From Podarcis raffonei (lineage: Eukaryota > Chordata > Lepidosauria > Squamata > Lacertidae), in the NCBI RefSeq assembly GCF_027172205.1, contig NC_070614.1, positions 1,684,001 to 1,748,000 on the forward strand: 64,000 nucleotides of DNA. The letters run 5' to 3'. The translations under genes were made by a program, and so were the position numbers. How positions within the stretch are numbered: the first letter of the stretch is position 1; each line of letters opens with the position of its first letter. The notes under the pieces are model-generated. The model did no database searches. It saw only the letters and a list, made by a program, of their open reading frames with translations, and was not told the origin of the DNA. Positions 33,947 through 44,260 of the stretch are shown piece by piece.

Positions 33947-35122
33947 AAGGAAATAAGAGAAGGATTTGTTAAATATTTTTCTGAGCTGTATAGACAAGGG
34001 AAAGAAAAAACATTTAAGATAGAAGAGTACATCAGAAATAGCAATATGCCATATTTAAAAGAACAAAATAACATTCTTAACTCCCAGACAACAATGAAAG
34101 AATTACTTGAGGCAATAAAAAGCTCTAAAAATGGCAAGTCTCCAGGTTCGGATGGCTTTACGGCAAAATATTACAAGAAATTAAATGAACAATTAACGAA
34201 CCCATTGAAAGATGTTATGAATGAAATATTGAACATAGGAGAAATCCCAGAAACATGGAAACAGGCCTATATAAGAGTAATTCCAAAACAAGACACAGAT
34301 TTGCTTCAAATTAAAAACTATAGGTCTATCTCCTTGTTAAATAATGATTACAAATTGTTTGCAAATATCCTAGGTAATAGATTAAAAAAAACCTAAATGA
34401 ATATATACATCAAGATCAAGCCGGGTTTTTACCAGGAAGACAAATGAAGAAGAATATAAGGAATATTTTGAATATAATAGAATATTTGGAGGTTAAAAAT
34501 GAAAAGAAAGCGGAAATGATGTTTATAGATGCTGAAAAAGCCTTTGATAATGTTTCTTGGAAGTTCATGATAAAGCTGTTAGAACAAATCAGAAGTGGTT
34601 CTGAGTTTTTAAAAGGAATAGCAGCAATCTATTCAGAACAAAAAGTCAAATTAATTATAAATCAGGTGATAACAGATGACTGTAAGATCCAAAAAGGAAT
34701 GAGACAAGGATGCCCATTATCACCATTATTGTTTATCCTGGTCTTGGAAGTACTTGCCAAAAACATAAGAGTGGATAAAGAGATCACAGGTGTAAAAACT
34801 GGGGAAAGTGAATTCAAGCTAAAAGTGTATGCAGATGACCTAGTGATAACAATGGAAGAACCTAAAACTTCACTTGCTAAAGTAATAGAAAAAAATCAGA
34901 AATTTGGGGAAGTGACAGGATTTAAGCTAAATAGGAATAAAAGTAGATTATTAGTTAAAAACATGAAGGAAGAAGAAAGAACTGAGTTAGAACAAAACAT
35001 TGAGATTGAAGTCCATAAAAAGCTTAAATATTTAGGGATTTGGTTAACATCAAGAAATATAAACCTATTTAAAAATAACTATGAAAAAAATTGGCTTGAG
35101 GTAAAAAGAAATTTAGAAATAT

Positions 35123-36044
35123 TGTAATGCCTTAAGAGAGAATATAATGAAAATGATATACAGGCGGTACATGACACCAGTCAAGCTTGCAAAAATCTAT
35201 CATTTGCCCGATAATAAATGTTGGAAATGTAAAGAGACTGAAGGTACATTCTTTCACCTTTGGTGGACATGCCCAAGGATTAAGACTTTCTGGGAGATGA
35301 TCTATAATGAAATGAAAAAGGTATTTAAATAAACCTTTCTGAAGAAACCAGAGGCCTTTCTCCTGGGCATGGTCGGCCAATTGGTGCCAAAGAAGGATAG
35401 AACTTTTTTAATGTATGCAACAACAGCAGCAAGAATACTTATCGCGAAGTATTGGAAGACACAAGATCTACCCACCCGGGAAGAATGGCAGATGAAGGTG
35501 ATGGACTACATGGAACTGGCGGAAATGACTGGCAGAATCCGAGACCAGGGAGAAGAGTTGGTGGAGGAAGATTGGAAGAAATTTAAAGACTATTTACAGA
35601 AATATTGCAAAATTAATGAATGTTAGAAGGATGTTGGAATGATGTTATGTGGTTTTAGCAGAAATGTTATAAAGGATTTTGGAAAAACTGACTGTTAATT
35701 GGTGAAAGGAGGGAAAGTAAAGATACATTATATTAAGATAAATTACAGGACAAAAATTTGAAAAGATGGAAAGGATTTGCTGAAACAGATAATCGAACTA
35801 GAATACAAAAAAGGGAGGTGTGAGGAGGTCAAGGAAATAAGCTAATGAAAGATAAGTTATGGGAAGATGCGCTGTATTCTTCTTTTTTGCTTTTTTAATG
35901 GATTTTATTTTTTCGTGCTTTTTCTTTCTTTTTCTCATTCTTGTTTTTTCTTTATTGTGATGTGTTGTATTGTTTTCGTTTAAAATGGTGTTTGTTGTTT
36001 TTTCTTTCTGTAACCTTTAAAACTTTAATAAATATTAATTAAAA
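35123..36044 (+). mobile_element. Short 5'-truncated L1 inside the L1
   Basis: 922 bp of another L1 subfamily: C-terminal ORF2 with CWKCKETEGTFFHLWWTC and ARILIAKYWK, an early stop within it, then 3' UTR ending CTTTAATAAATATTAATT and a short poly(A). Target duplication AAAAAGAAATTTAGAAATAT at 35103-35122 and 36045-36064 (20 bases, partly merging with the tail); the host L1 reads on directly after it (compare the uninterrupted relative near 49770). Closest to the L1 at 48900-51576. Confidence 0.92.
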
Positions 36045-37732
36045 AAAAAGAAATTTAGAAATATGGAGTAGAATGAATCTCTCATTGTTAGGAAAAATAT
36101 TGGCGATTAAAATGAATGTGTTGCCAAAAATGCTATTTCCTTTTCAAGCAATACAGGCCTCCTGAAAGATGAATGTTCTAAAAAATGGCAGAAAGAGATT
36201 TCAAAATTTATCGGGGGGGGGGGCAAAAGGCCAAGGATAAATCATAAAATACTTACAGATGTAAAAGACAGAGACGGGTTTGCCCTCTCAGACCTTAAAT
36301 TGTATTATGAATCTGCTTGTTTGGTATGGATCAGGGATTGGATGAGATTGGATAAGCAAGAGGCATTAGAACTAGAAGGACATGACAACAGATTCGGCTG
36401 GCACGCATACTTATGGTACGGGAAAGGGAAGGTTCATAGAAATTTTTACAACCATATAATTAGGAAATCACTAATGAGAGTATGGGAGAGATACAAAGAC
36501 TTGTTGGAACAAAAGACCCTGTGGTGGCTTTCACCACATGAAGCATTACTGCTCAAGCCACTTGGAAAGAAAGGAAAATGGCTCACATATGTTTATTTAT
36601 TAAAGGACCATGATGGAAAATGGAAATTAAGAGATTACGATGAGATCAAAGACCACTTTCAGAGTTGGTTGCATTATCGACAACTATATGAAACACATAA
36701 AGAAGACAGCAAGAAAGGATTCAGTTACACAAGATCTAGGTTTCAAACGGAAGTGATTGAAGGGAAAGTGAAACTACTGAAGGCCGCATATAGCATATTA
36801 TTAGAATGGGAGATGAAAGATGAAGAGGTAGAATCAGTTATGATTAAATGGGCAAAAGATGTAGGTCACAACATTATGATAGAAGATTTGGGAAAATTAT
36901 GGAAAACTGATTTTAAATTTACAGATTGTTCCCTACTGAAGGAGAATTACATGAAGATGATGTACAGATGGTACACGACCCCAGTGCAATTAGGGAAAAT
37001 GTACAAAACTAGTTCAAATATATGTTGGAAGTGTAAGGAAAAGGAAGGGACAATTTATCATACGTGGTGCGATTGTAATGTAATTTTAAAAATTTGGGAA
37101 ATGATATACAGCGAATTGAAGAAAATGCTCCATTTAACATTTGTTTAAAAACTTGAAGCATTTTTGTTAGGGATTGTAGGGAAAGATCTGCCAAAAAAGC
37201 TGAAAAACATCTTCAGGCCGTCAACGGCCACGAGAGTTCTAATAGCACAAGGATGGAAGACTGAAGAAACCCCAACTAAAGAATCATGGCCAGAAAAATT
37301 GATGGACTATGCAGAACAGGCAAAACTGACATACAAGCTACGGGACAAGGATAACTGTGACTTTAAAGATGAATGGGAACCCTTTACAAAGTATTTGAAG
37401 ATGCAACAAAGCAAACTGGACTCCTTGGCTGGCTTTGAATAAACATTCACAAACTTTTTTATTGATGATAATCTGCTAAATAGTTTGAGGATCTATACAG
37501 CTTTGTAACATGCAGAAAATAGCATTCTCAGAGAAACCAAAGACTGGAACTGAGGTAAGCTGGGTGTGGTGGGGGGTTTTGTGTGGGAGGGTGGGGGGAG
37601 GGAGGAAAAATGGGGGGGAATAAGGATGATATGTTTCTGGATAATATGTTTTGTTTTAATTTTGAATAAAAAAAGTTTTAAAAAACAAAACAAAACAAAA
37701 AAACAAAACAAAAACAAAGCAGTAGTAACAGA

Positions 37733-38034
37733 ACAAGGTCAGACTCCAGGCAGCATCCTTCCACCCAGGACAGGCTGAGGTGCAAGTTCTGGAGTCACAG
37801 CTATATAGGGCTGGTGTGCTCAGACTGGCCCATTGATCAACCTGGTGGCTGGGGATGGAGTAAATTGCACTCCCAGTGCTGTCAAAATCAGTGGGGTCCT
37901 GTGAGGCTGGGGGGAATTTACCACTCTGATTTAGAGGTATAGCTTATTCCATTCCACTGTGTAGATGACAAATAAACATGGTCAGAGCAATCCAGGGTGA
38001 AAATCTCATCAGATAGTATTTCCCACCTCGACTT
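37733..38034. other. Intergenic, nothing recognised
   Basis: Old flank of the L1 insertion; no gene or repeat seen. Confidence 0.5.
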
Positions 38035-38150
38035 TTTTTATTCAGTTCAGATTCAAAAAAATTATCACCTGGGATATGGTGTCCAGTTCTCGGTACCACA
38101 ATTTAAGGATATTGACCAGCTGGAGCATGTGCAAAGGAGGGTGACCAAGA
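38035..38150 (+). repeat. CR1 LINE fragment
   Basis: 'ggtgtccagttctcggtacc' then 'gcaaaggagggtgaccaaga', the CR1 region coding for the '[11 protein letters not shown] ... RVQRRATK' stretch, diverged and cut off by the SINE. Confidence 0.75.
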
Positions 38151-38151
38151 T

Positions 38152-38487
38152 AAAGGGACCCCTGACCATTAGGTCCAGTCGCGGGCGACTCTGGGGTTGC
38201 GGCGTTCATCTCGCTTTATTGGCTGAGCAGTGTACAGCTTCCGGGTCATGTGGCCAGCATGACTAAGCTGCTTCTGGTGAACCAGAGCAGCCCACAGAAA
38301 CGCCGTTTACCTTCCCGCCAGAGTGGTACCTATTTATCTACTTGCACTTTGTGCTTTCAATCTGCTAGGTTGGCAGGAACAGGAACCGAGCAACGGGAGC
38401 TCACCCCATCGTGGGGATTCGAACCGCCGACCTTCTGATTGGCACGTCCTAGGCTCTGTGGTTTAACCCACAGCGCCACCCATGTCC
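38152..38487 (-). mobile_element. SINE, Sauria-SINE type, full length
   Basis: About 335 bp on the minus strand. The head has tRNA-like promoter boxes (GTGGCGCTGTGGGTTAAACC and GGTTCGAATCC), the body contains GTAGATAAATAGGTACCACT and the conserved AAACGGCGTTTC stretch, and the 3' end (at left) reads GGTCAGGGGTCCCTTTA. Family name from memory of squamate SINEs whose tail resembles Bov-B. A partial plus-strand copy lies at 62832-63037. Confidence 0.85.
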
Positions 38488-38808
38488 ATAGATACCATAG
38501 AGTATCTTAAATCCACATATACAAAGAAAAAATAACCTTACATAAATTTACAGTTAAATATTAAATTACTCTTTCCACATATTTTCTAACTAAACTAAGA
38601 TAAAATAAGATAAAATAAAATAAAGTAAAATTACCATCATTTCCCAATGTAATTAACGTTTGTAATATTGAATGTACTAATTATTAGCTTCCTCTTAATA
38701 TATTTTCTAATAATTTCTTACATGTACCATTTTTCCTTATTTATTAATATTTACTTTACACAAGGGTCACAAGGGTCGAAGGCTGCCATAGATGTTATAT
38801 CACTGTTA
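38488..38808. other. A+T-rich stretch, origin unclear
   Basis: Simple, AT-rich sequence with AAATAAG-type repeats around 38600. It may belong to the older element whose 5' end is at 40675-40970. Confidence 0.4.
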
Positions 38809-38823
38809 CATTTTTGTAAATAT

Positions 38824-40659
38824 ATCTTTTTTAAAAAAGATATTTATTGAGTTTTTCCACCTTTATACATTAAAAAATAAAAAAAAACCAAAAATCAAAA
38901 AATTGAAAACACATAAAGTTTACAATCCTTATTTTCAATAACATATTTCCCTGACTTCCCCACACCTCCCCTTCTTATATTCCAATTCAAATTGTTAATT
39001 CAACAAGTTCTTGTCCCCAATTTTTGACCTTTTTATATTTAATTCATTTTAGAAAAACCAATTTTAACTTATAAACATCAATATTTAAACATCAGTGCTC
39101 ATTCTTAAAACTTTTTTCTAAAGTCGACCCAAATTCCCTTCCACGAATTCCCCAATTTTCATACTAATAACAAAACAAAATAAAAAAAACACATTATAAT
39201 TCTGCACCCTTTGGATTCCCAACCCCCCCCTTTCCCAGTTTCAATCCCCAACAAATGTCCATCAGTCTTAGTCTACTATCAGCCTGGAGACCTCACGTCC
39301 GAGGCTCTTAATTCTCTCTCAGTTCCTCTCTGCCGGTTTTTTTGGTAGTCCTTAATATTAAACACCAGATCTCGGAGAAGCTCTGTCCCGATAGGGTCCA
39401 TATTTCTTCCAGCCAGACCTCCATACTTAAAAGTGGAGCCCGAATCTTGTTTCTTACTCCTTTTAAATCCAAATGTCCCAAAAGCTCCAACTTTCACCTT
39501 AATCAAATTTGTAATCCATAGGTCTTCAGATCTCCACATAAGGAGATCTCTCCATTCTTCAATCTTCAATTCAAAACAGATTTTCATCATCCAGTACTTA
39601 TTTTCCTTTGTAGCCATCATGTCAGGCCTCTGGCTCTCCTTTGTCATCTGCAACATTACATCTCCTCCTTCCTTTTCCTCAGAAACAACATATATCTCTT
39701 TCTCCACACTCTCAAATCTTTCAAGTTTCTCTTCTTGTCCAGCTGCATGGACTTCATGAGTCAAGTCCTTATCAAATTCAATGAATTTGTTTACTGTTAA
39801 GTCCAGAGTTGCAACATTTGTAGCCAAAACATCAATTTGGCCGTGTAACTTTCCTAAGAGAAGAAACACTCTGTCCAATTTAGCTTGAATTTTTCCTCCT
39901 TCAGCCATTCTTGTAATGTCCCAAAATCCCCTCTAGAGGGATTTTGGTTACTTTATCTTCCTTCCAGTTCAAATCCAAAAATCAAGTTAGTTTGTATCAG
40001 TTCTTCCTTGTTTTCAACAAAATATAACCAAATTGTAGCAAATATATCCAGCAGAGACAGCAGAAACAAAGTTCTCTTTTTCCTTCTTGACAGCTAATTT
40101 GACAGCTGTCAAACTCTTCTATATCTCCTCAACAGGCTCTCTCGCGGATCACTCCCGGGTCCGGGGGGGTGGCACTTCAGCTCTCAAAATTAGCTCTTAT
40201 CCTCCAGTGAAATTACTTATACTGCCAAATCGTGAAATTAATGTCTTTTACCCAATAAAGAAGAAGAAATTCTCTCGACCTTAGTTAGCTAGTCCTTGCT
40301 TTAGATTATTTATAAGACGGGGAGACGGACTTCCTGTTTGCGCCTTCCCCGATCGTGCCTAATTCAAAAAAATTTTTTCTTTACAAATCCAATTTCCGCA
40401 TTACTCACGGGTTGTTGCTTTTAGAGTCCAATTGTTCACAAGAAGAAGTCAGCGCTCTCCGACCATGGCATGCGGCTTCACTCCGCAGGAGAAGCAGTCG
40501 ACTCTCAGCACCGCGCCGCTCACCCCGTCCCCCGTTCCGAAGCCTTTAAAAAGGCTCCTTCGCGGGTCGGGGGGCGCAAATGGTGCCCGCCGAGTCACCA
40601 GGTTCACAGGAGCTCGGAGGGAATCCGCCATTAGCCGATGGCGCTAACCTGGAAGTCTT
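38824..40659 (-). mobile_element. ORF1-only L1-like element (half-L1)
   Basis: A 1.84 kb minus-strand insertion with the same 15-base sequence on both sides, CATTTTTGTAAATAT (38809-38823 and 40660-40674). From its 5' end it has a GC-rich leader starting AAGACTTCCAGGTTAGCGCC (40659 down), one 209-codon gene (39908-39279), then a 3' end AAAACTCAATAAATATC with A-rich tail that resembles the L1 3' end at 36020-36040 (AAAACTTTAATAAATATT). No endonuclease or reverse transcriptase part is present. The layout is that of half-L1 (HAL1-like) elements known from mammals, mobilised in trans by L1. That reading is inference; the target duplication and tail are seen. Confidence 0.75.
39279..39908 (-). CDS. 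ORF1-like coiled-coil protein of the half-L1
   Basis: 209 residues, intact from MAEGGKIQAKLDRVF to a stop. Residues ~8-75 have a leucine/hydrophobic heptad pattern (LDRVFLLLGKLHGQIDVL, then LATNVATLDLTVNKFIE), a likely coiled coil like the N-terminal trimerising part of L1 ORF1p. The remainder (WMMKICFELKIEEWRDLL, FGTFGFKRSKKQDSGS) does not show an RRM I recognise. It may bind RNA through its basic tail (KNRQRGTERELR). Product name is inference; the reading frame is seen. It could also be a truncated L1 ORF1 whose downstream part was deleted. Confidence 0.55.
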   Translation of the reverse strand: MAEGGKIQAKLDRVFLLLGKLHGQIDVLATNVATLDLTVNKFIEFDKDLTHEVHAAGQEEKLERFESVEKEIYVVSEEKEGGDVMLQMTKESQRPDMMATKENKYWMMKICFELKIEEWRDLLMWRSEDLWITNLIKVKVGAFGTFGFKRSKKQDSGSTFKYGGLAGRNMDPIGTELLRDLVFNIKDYQKNRQRGTERELRASDVRSPG

Positions 40660-40674
40660 CATTTTTGTAAATAT

Positions 40675-40970
40675 CTCTTGAACATATCCCATGACTTCAT
40701 TTCCAGAGTTGCGTTTTCGCCTGATCCGCCGGCTTCCACCGCTCCCCCCCCCACTCCTGGCGCCCTTCGGCACTGGGGCAAGGATGGGAGTTTTGGTGCC
40801 ACTGTTCACGGATTGCAGGACCTCTCGACACCTCAGACAACCCTCTGAGGGTTTTTTTTGGGGGGGTGTGCTTCATCTTAGCACTGCCCCCTGACGCTCT
40901 GTGAAGTCGGGTCTGACAGAGCTGTCAGACTCGCCGTCTGTTCGCCATAGTGTGGCTACCCGGAAGTCAA
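40675..40970 (-). mobile_element. 5' end of an older L1-like element
   Basis: Minus strand starts ACTTCCGGGTAGCCACACTA, similar in kind to the 5' end of the half-L1 (ACTTCCAGGTTAGCGCCATC), and is GC-rich. The half-L1 is inserted directly after it, so this is the target element. No coding part identified. Confidence 0.45.
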
Positions 40971-40984
40971 TTTCTCAGTACCCT

Positions 40985-41960
40985 TTGGTACCTTTGACCA
41001 TGTTATCCTCCTGGACTGATTTAGGGGATACGTATTATATATAAGGTACTGTATTACAGTGATTCAGTTTGTATCTCCAGGGACATGTCCAGAAAGTAGC
41101 AGTGGGTGAGTGTTCCTGAGCCCCCTGGCAGTTGTGCAGGGTACCGTTCTCTCCCCAGTGCTCTGTAACATCTACAATGGTACCTCGGGTTACATACGCC
41201 TCAGGTTACATACGCTTCAGGTTACAGACTCAGCTAACCCAGAAATAGTACCTCAGGTTAAGAACTTTGCTTCAGGATAAGAACAGAAATCGTGTGGCGG
41301 CAGTGGGAGGCCCCATTAGCTAATGTGGTGCTTCGGGTTAAGAACAGTTTCAGGTTAAGAATGGACCTCTGGAACGAATTAAATACTTAACCTGAGGTAC
41401 CACTGTATATGAAGCCTTTGAGAGCAGTCATCAGGAGTTTTGGAGCAATGTGTCACCAGGATGCTGATGACACACAGCTTTACTTGTTTGTAACATCTGA
41501 ATCAGGAGAGGCTGCCAAAGCTCTGGACCGTTGTCTACATTCAGTGAGGGCCAATCAACTGTGCTTGAATCCTGGGAAGACAGAGGCTCTTTAGGTAGAC
41601 GGTTCCCATGTTTGGGAAAATGGGAAGCTGCCTGTTCTGGATGGGGCTGCACTCCTTCTGAGGGAGCAAGTGCATAGCTGGAGTGGGGGGGATGACCCCA
41701 GGATACATCTTGGTCACTAGGGGCCCAAGTGTCATCTGTGGCTAGCAGTGCTTTTCAACAGCTTTGTCTGGTTCGCAAGCTATGGCTGTTCCTGGACAGG
41801 GATAGCCTGACCCCTATATGTGGTCCATGTGTTGATAACCTCTAGGCTAGATTACTGTGTGCTATGTGAGGCTGCTATATCTGACCACAGCACATCATCA
41901 AAATCGCTATACCTATACCTTCAGGATTCATGCTCCAGTTGGTGTTCTGTATCAATTATC
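40985..41960 (+). mobile_element. L2-like LINE, decayed RT region, split by a MITE
   Basis: Translation gives QGTVLSPVLCNIY before the MITE and MKPLRAVIRSFGAMCHQD then ADDTQLYLFV after it: RT motifs B and C of an L2/CR1-superclade LINE. Then NQLCLNPGKTEAL, matching LRLNPNETEVL in the copy at 178-1065. Many stops and frameshifts; an old copy. Confidence 0.75.
41175..41405 (+). mobile_element. Tc1/mariner-like MITE
   Basis: 231 bp, ends CAATGGTACCTCGGGTTA and (inverse) CAGTGGTACCTCAGGTTA, flanked by TA on both sides (41173-41174, 41406-41407). No coding capacity. A second copy in opposite orientation is at 47245-47472. TA duplication plus inverted repeats indicate the Tc1/mariner superfamily. 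Confidence 0.8.
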
Positions 41961-42059
41961 CACCACTGAATAAGGCTTATTCATTCAAATGTCTGGCTGT
42001 ACAAGCTGGCTTTGGGAAATACAATTGCATGCTATTTTATTTTCATTGATTTGTACAAC

Positions 42060-42420
42060 TACCATATTGGCCTAAATATAAGCCGCACCTTTAAAATTGG
42101 AGGGGGGGGGGAGAAAGAAAAAATATATGAATATAAGCCGCTCCATTCCTCGCTGCTTCTAGCTTCATACTGGGCGTGGAGGGGGGGAGCCACGCTGTGT
42201 TGCCAGTGGCCTTTCCCCTTCCTCGCTCTCTCCCTTCCCGGCCTTGGGGAGAGGACGGGGGACTACGTGTGGGGTGGGCGACGCTTTGCCACGCTCCTGG
42301 CACTGTTTGCCCTGTGCTCCTTGTTGTGTACCATAAGGTCACAAATATAAGCCACACTTTAACTTTTCATGGTCAGAATTTGGGGTGGAAAGTGCGGCTT
42401 ATATTCAGGCCAATATGGTA
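42060..42420. mobile_element. Inverted-repeat element, family unknown
   Basis: 361 bp with long imperfect terminal inverted repeats: TACCATATTGGCCTAAATAT at left, and its inverse ending GGCCAATATGGTA at right, continuing inward as AAGCCGCAC / GTGCGGCTT. A second pair of AATATAAGCC motifs lies inside. No transposase. Target duplication not clear. Confidence 0.7.
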
Positions 42421-43331
42421 CATGTATTCAGTTTGTTTGCATCATTTCATATGGGGATGACTCTACTGGCAACTGAGCTATGATAGCTTTTATAACATTA
42501 TCATTTTAAAGTTGTTTTGTTTATGCAATAGATTTATATTTAGCTCATAGGTTACCTTAACTTTTCTTGTATCCAAGAATGAACCAAACAACTATGTATT
42601 TTTAAAAGTCTGTTCCCAGCATTCTGTCACTGTTCTTTGACCAGGAAACAGAACCATGAGACCAAATGAGGTCTGTGTGCATGGACAGGGCGGGTGCATA
42701 AAGAGCTGTATGTGTTTTAATGTATGTGTTATTTATTTATTGTTGTAAGTTGCTTTGAGTTACACTGGTAAAAAAAGTGGCTAACAAATTTAATAAATGC
42801 TAGGCATTTGGGCTTGTTTGTGGGAAACTCCTCAACCCAACTAGCTGCAATCGCTACAGCCCTTAGAGGTGAATCCTGCAGGTGAGTCTCTGCCATCAGT
42901 TATCTCCTTTAGGATGAGGGAGGAAAGTCGGTCACCTGAGGACCTCAGTGGCTAAGGACTTTATGGAGACTCAGCAAAGCCGATTACATTAATTACTCTA
43001 TTACTTGCCTGTCTCTTGCTTTTAGCATTGCAGGCCCCTCACACTTTCACAGCCCAGCAGCTCCTTTGTTTCTGCCTTTGGTGTGGTGTGCATGCAGCTG
43101 TAGACACCCAGCCCTCTTGGCATGGAAGGTGTTGCTGTGGCAATCTGTACAATGTGCACAATCTGTGCAACTACAAACTCATTGTGGGCAGGTTCTTGAG
43201 ACCAATTAATGTACTGCACTTTAACCTTCTCTGGGTAATCAAGCTGGTTAAAGGGAGCTATCAGTAGTATTCTACTGAGCTTTCAGTGCATTTTTATGTA
43301 GAATGTGAACAAAAAATATTGACACACCAAG
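42421..43331. other. Intergenic, nothing recognised
   Basis: No exon or named repeat; open frames here have no family motifs. Confidence 0.5.
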
Positions 43332-43692
43332 TTAATGTTACCTGGAAAAGAGGAGACTAAGAGGAGATATGATAGCCATCTTCAAATATCCTGCCACATG
43401 GAAGAGGGAACAAGCTTGTTTTCTCCTGCTTTGGAGGGTATGACTCAAACCAATGGATTCAATTTACAAGAAAGGAGATTTTGACTAAACATCAGGAAGA
43501 ACTTTCTGACAGTAAGAGCTGTTCAACAGTGGAATGGTCTCCTTTGGGAGGCTGTGGACTCTCCTGCCTTGAAGATCTTTAAGCAGAGGTTGGATGGCCA
43601 CCTGTCAGGGATGCTGTAGCTGAGATTCTTGCATTGCAGGGGCTTGGACCATTGGGGTCCCTTCCAACTCCACAATTTTACAATCCTATGAT
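43332..43692 (+). mobile_element. CR1 LINE 3' end, old copy
   Basis: 'cctggaaaagaggagactaa', 'gatatgatagccatcttcaa', 'ctgacagtaagagctgttca' and terminal 'tacaatcctatgattg'. Same 3' region as 33570-33946 but diverged. Confidence 0.85.
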
Positions 43693-43874
43693 TGTAATCC
43701 GGTGCATTCTTCCTAGCCTTAAAGGATATTTTTTTAAAAGGAACAAGTGGTTGAGGTGGGGATTTTTATTGTTGGGGTAACTTTTGGTGGGTTTATTATT
43801 ATTATATATTAGTTCCTGTGATGTATGCTTTTCTAATTTTTCTTACTTCAATAAAAAAAATTCAATAAAAATAA

Positions 43875-44260
43875 CATTAAAATCTTTTCACCTATTCCCA
43901 TAAAAATTAGAAATAAAATAAAATTCCTTTCACGTTCCCATGAAATAAAAATGAAATAAAAATACTTTCAGCTATCCCAGTGAAGCAAAAAATAAAAATG
44001 AAATCCTTTCATATATCCCCATAAAGTAAAATATATGTCTATAGCTGTTTAACTGTTCTTATTTTTATCTGTAAACTGTCAGGGGGAAAGGTGCGGTATA
44101 AACAAACAAACCCCTTTCCTATTAAAAAAGGACAAAAATAAAACAAAAATCCTCTCGCATATTCTCGGGGGCGGGGCGGAATCCTCTCACAACTTCCCAT
44201 ATCCGTAATAAAAATAAAAATCTTTTCACGACTTGGCATTGAAAGAGAAATAAAACGTAT
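43875..44260. repeat. Degenerate ~39 bp tandem repeat upstream of SSH1
   Basis: About seven imperfect units on the pattern AAAATC(C/T)TTTCACxTATTCCCAT followed by an A-rich AATAAAAAT spacer: near 43881, 43920, 43962, 44001, 44146, 44179 and 44216. Some units are broken by other sequence (44040-44140). The last units run into the GC-rich SSH1 promoter region. Confidence 0.65.

Larger units (their letters stand above)
30058..37714 (+). mobile_element. L1 LINE interrupted by CR1 and by a second L1
   Basis: 5'-truncated L1 whose ORF2 begins in the C-terminal endonuclease region (SDHN motif near 30150) and continues at 33947 with the reverse transcriptase: NYRSISLLNNDYKLF, FIDAEKAFDNVSW, GMRQGCPLSPLLF and YADD (VYADDLVI, near 34830). 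The C-terminal part resumes at 36065 and includes CWKCKEKEGTIYHTWCDC. It ends with AATAAA and an A-rich (AAAAC)n tail. Flanking target duplication: CAAAGCAGTAGTTACAGA (30040-30057) and CAAAGCAGTAGTAACAGA (37715-37732), 17 of 18 identical. Beyond the two insertions it has several stops and frameshifts, including one beside a G10 run near 36212, so it is dead. The two inserts are listed separately. Confidence 0.93.

Noticed and set aside
38420-38487. tRNA gene
   Set aside because: A and B box-like motifs are present, but they are the head of a SINE; no cloverleaf with a proper anticodon arm was seen.
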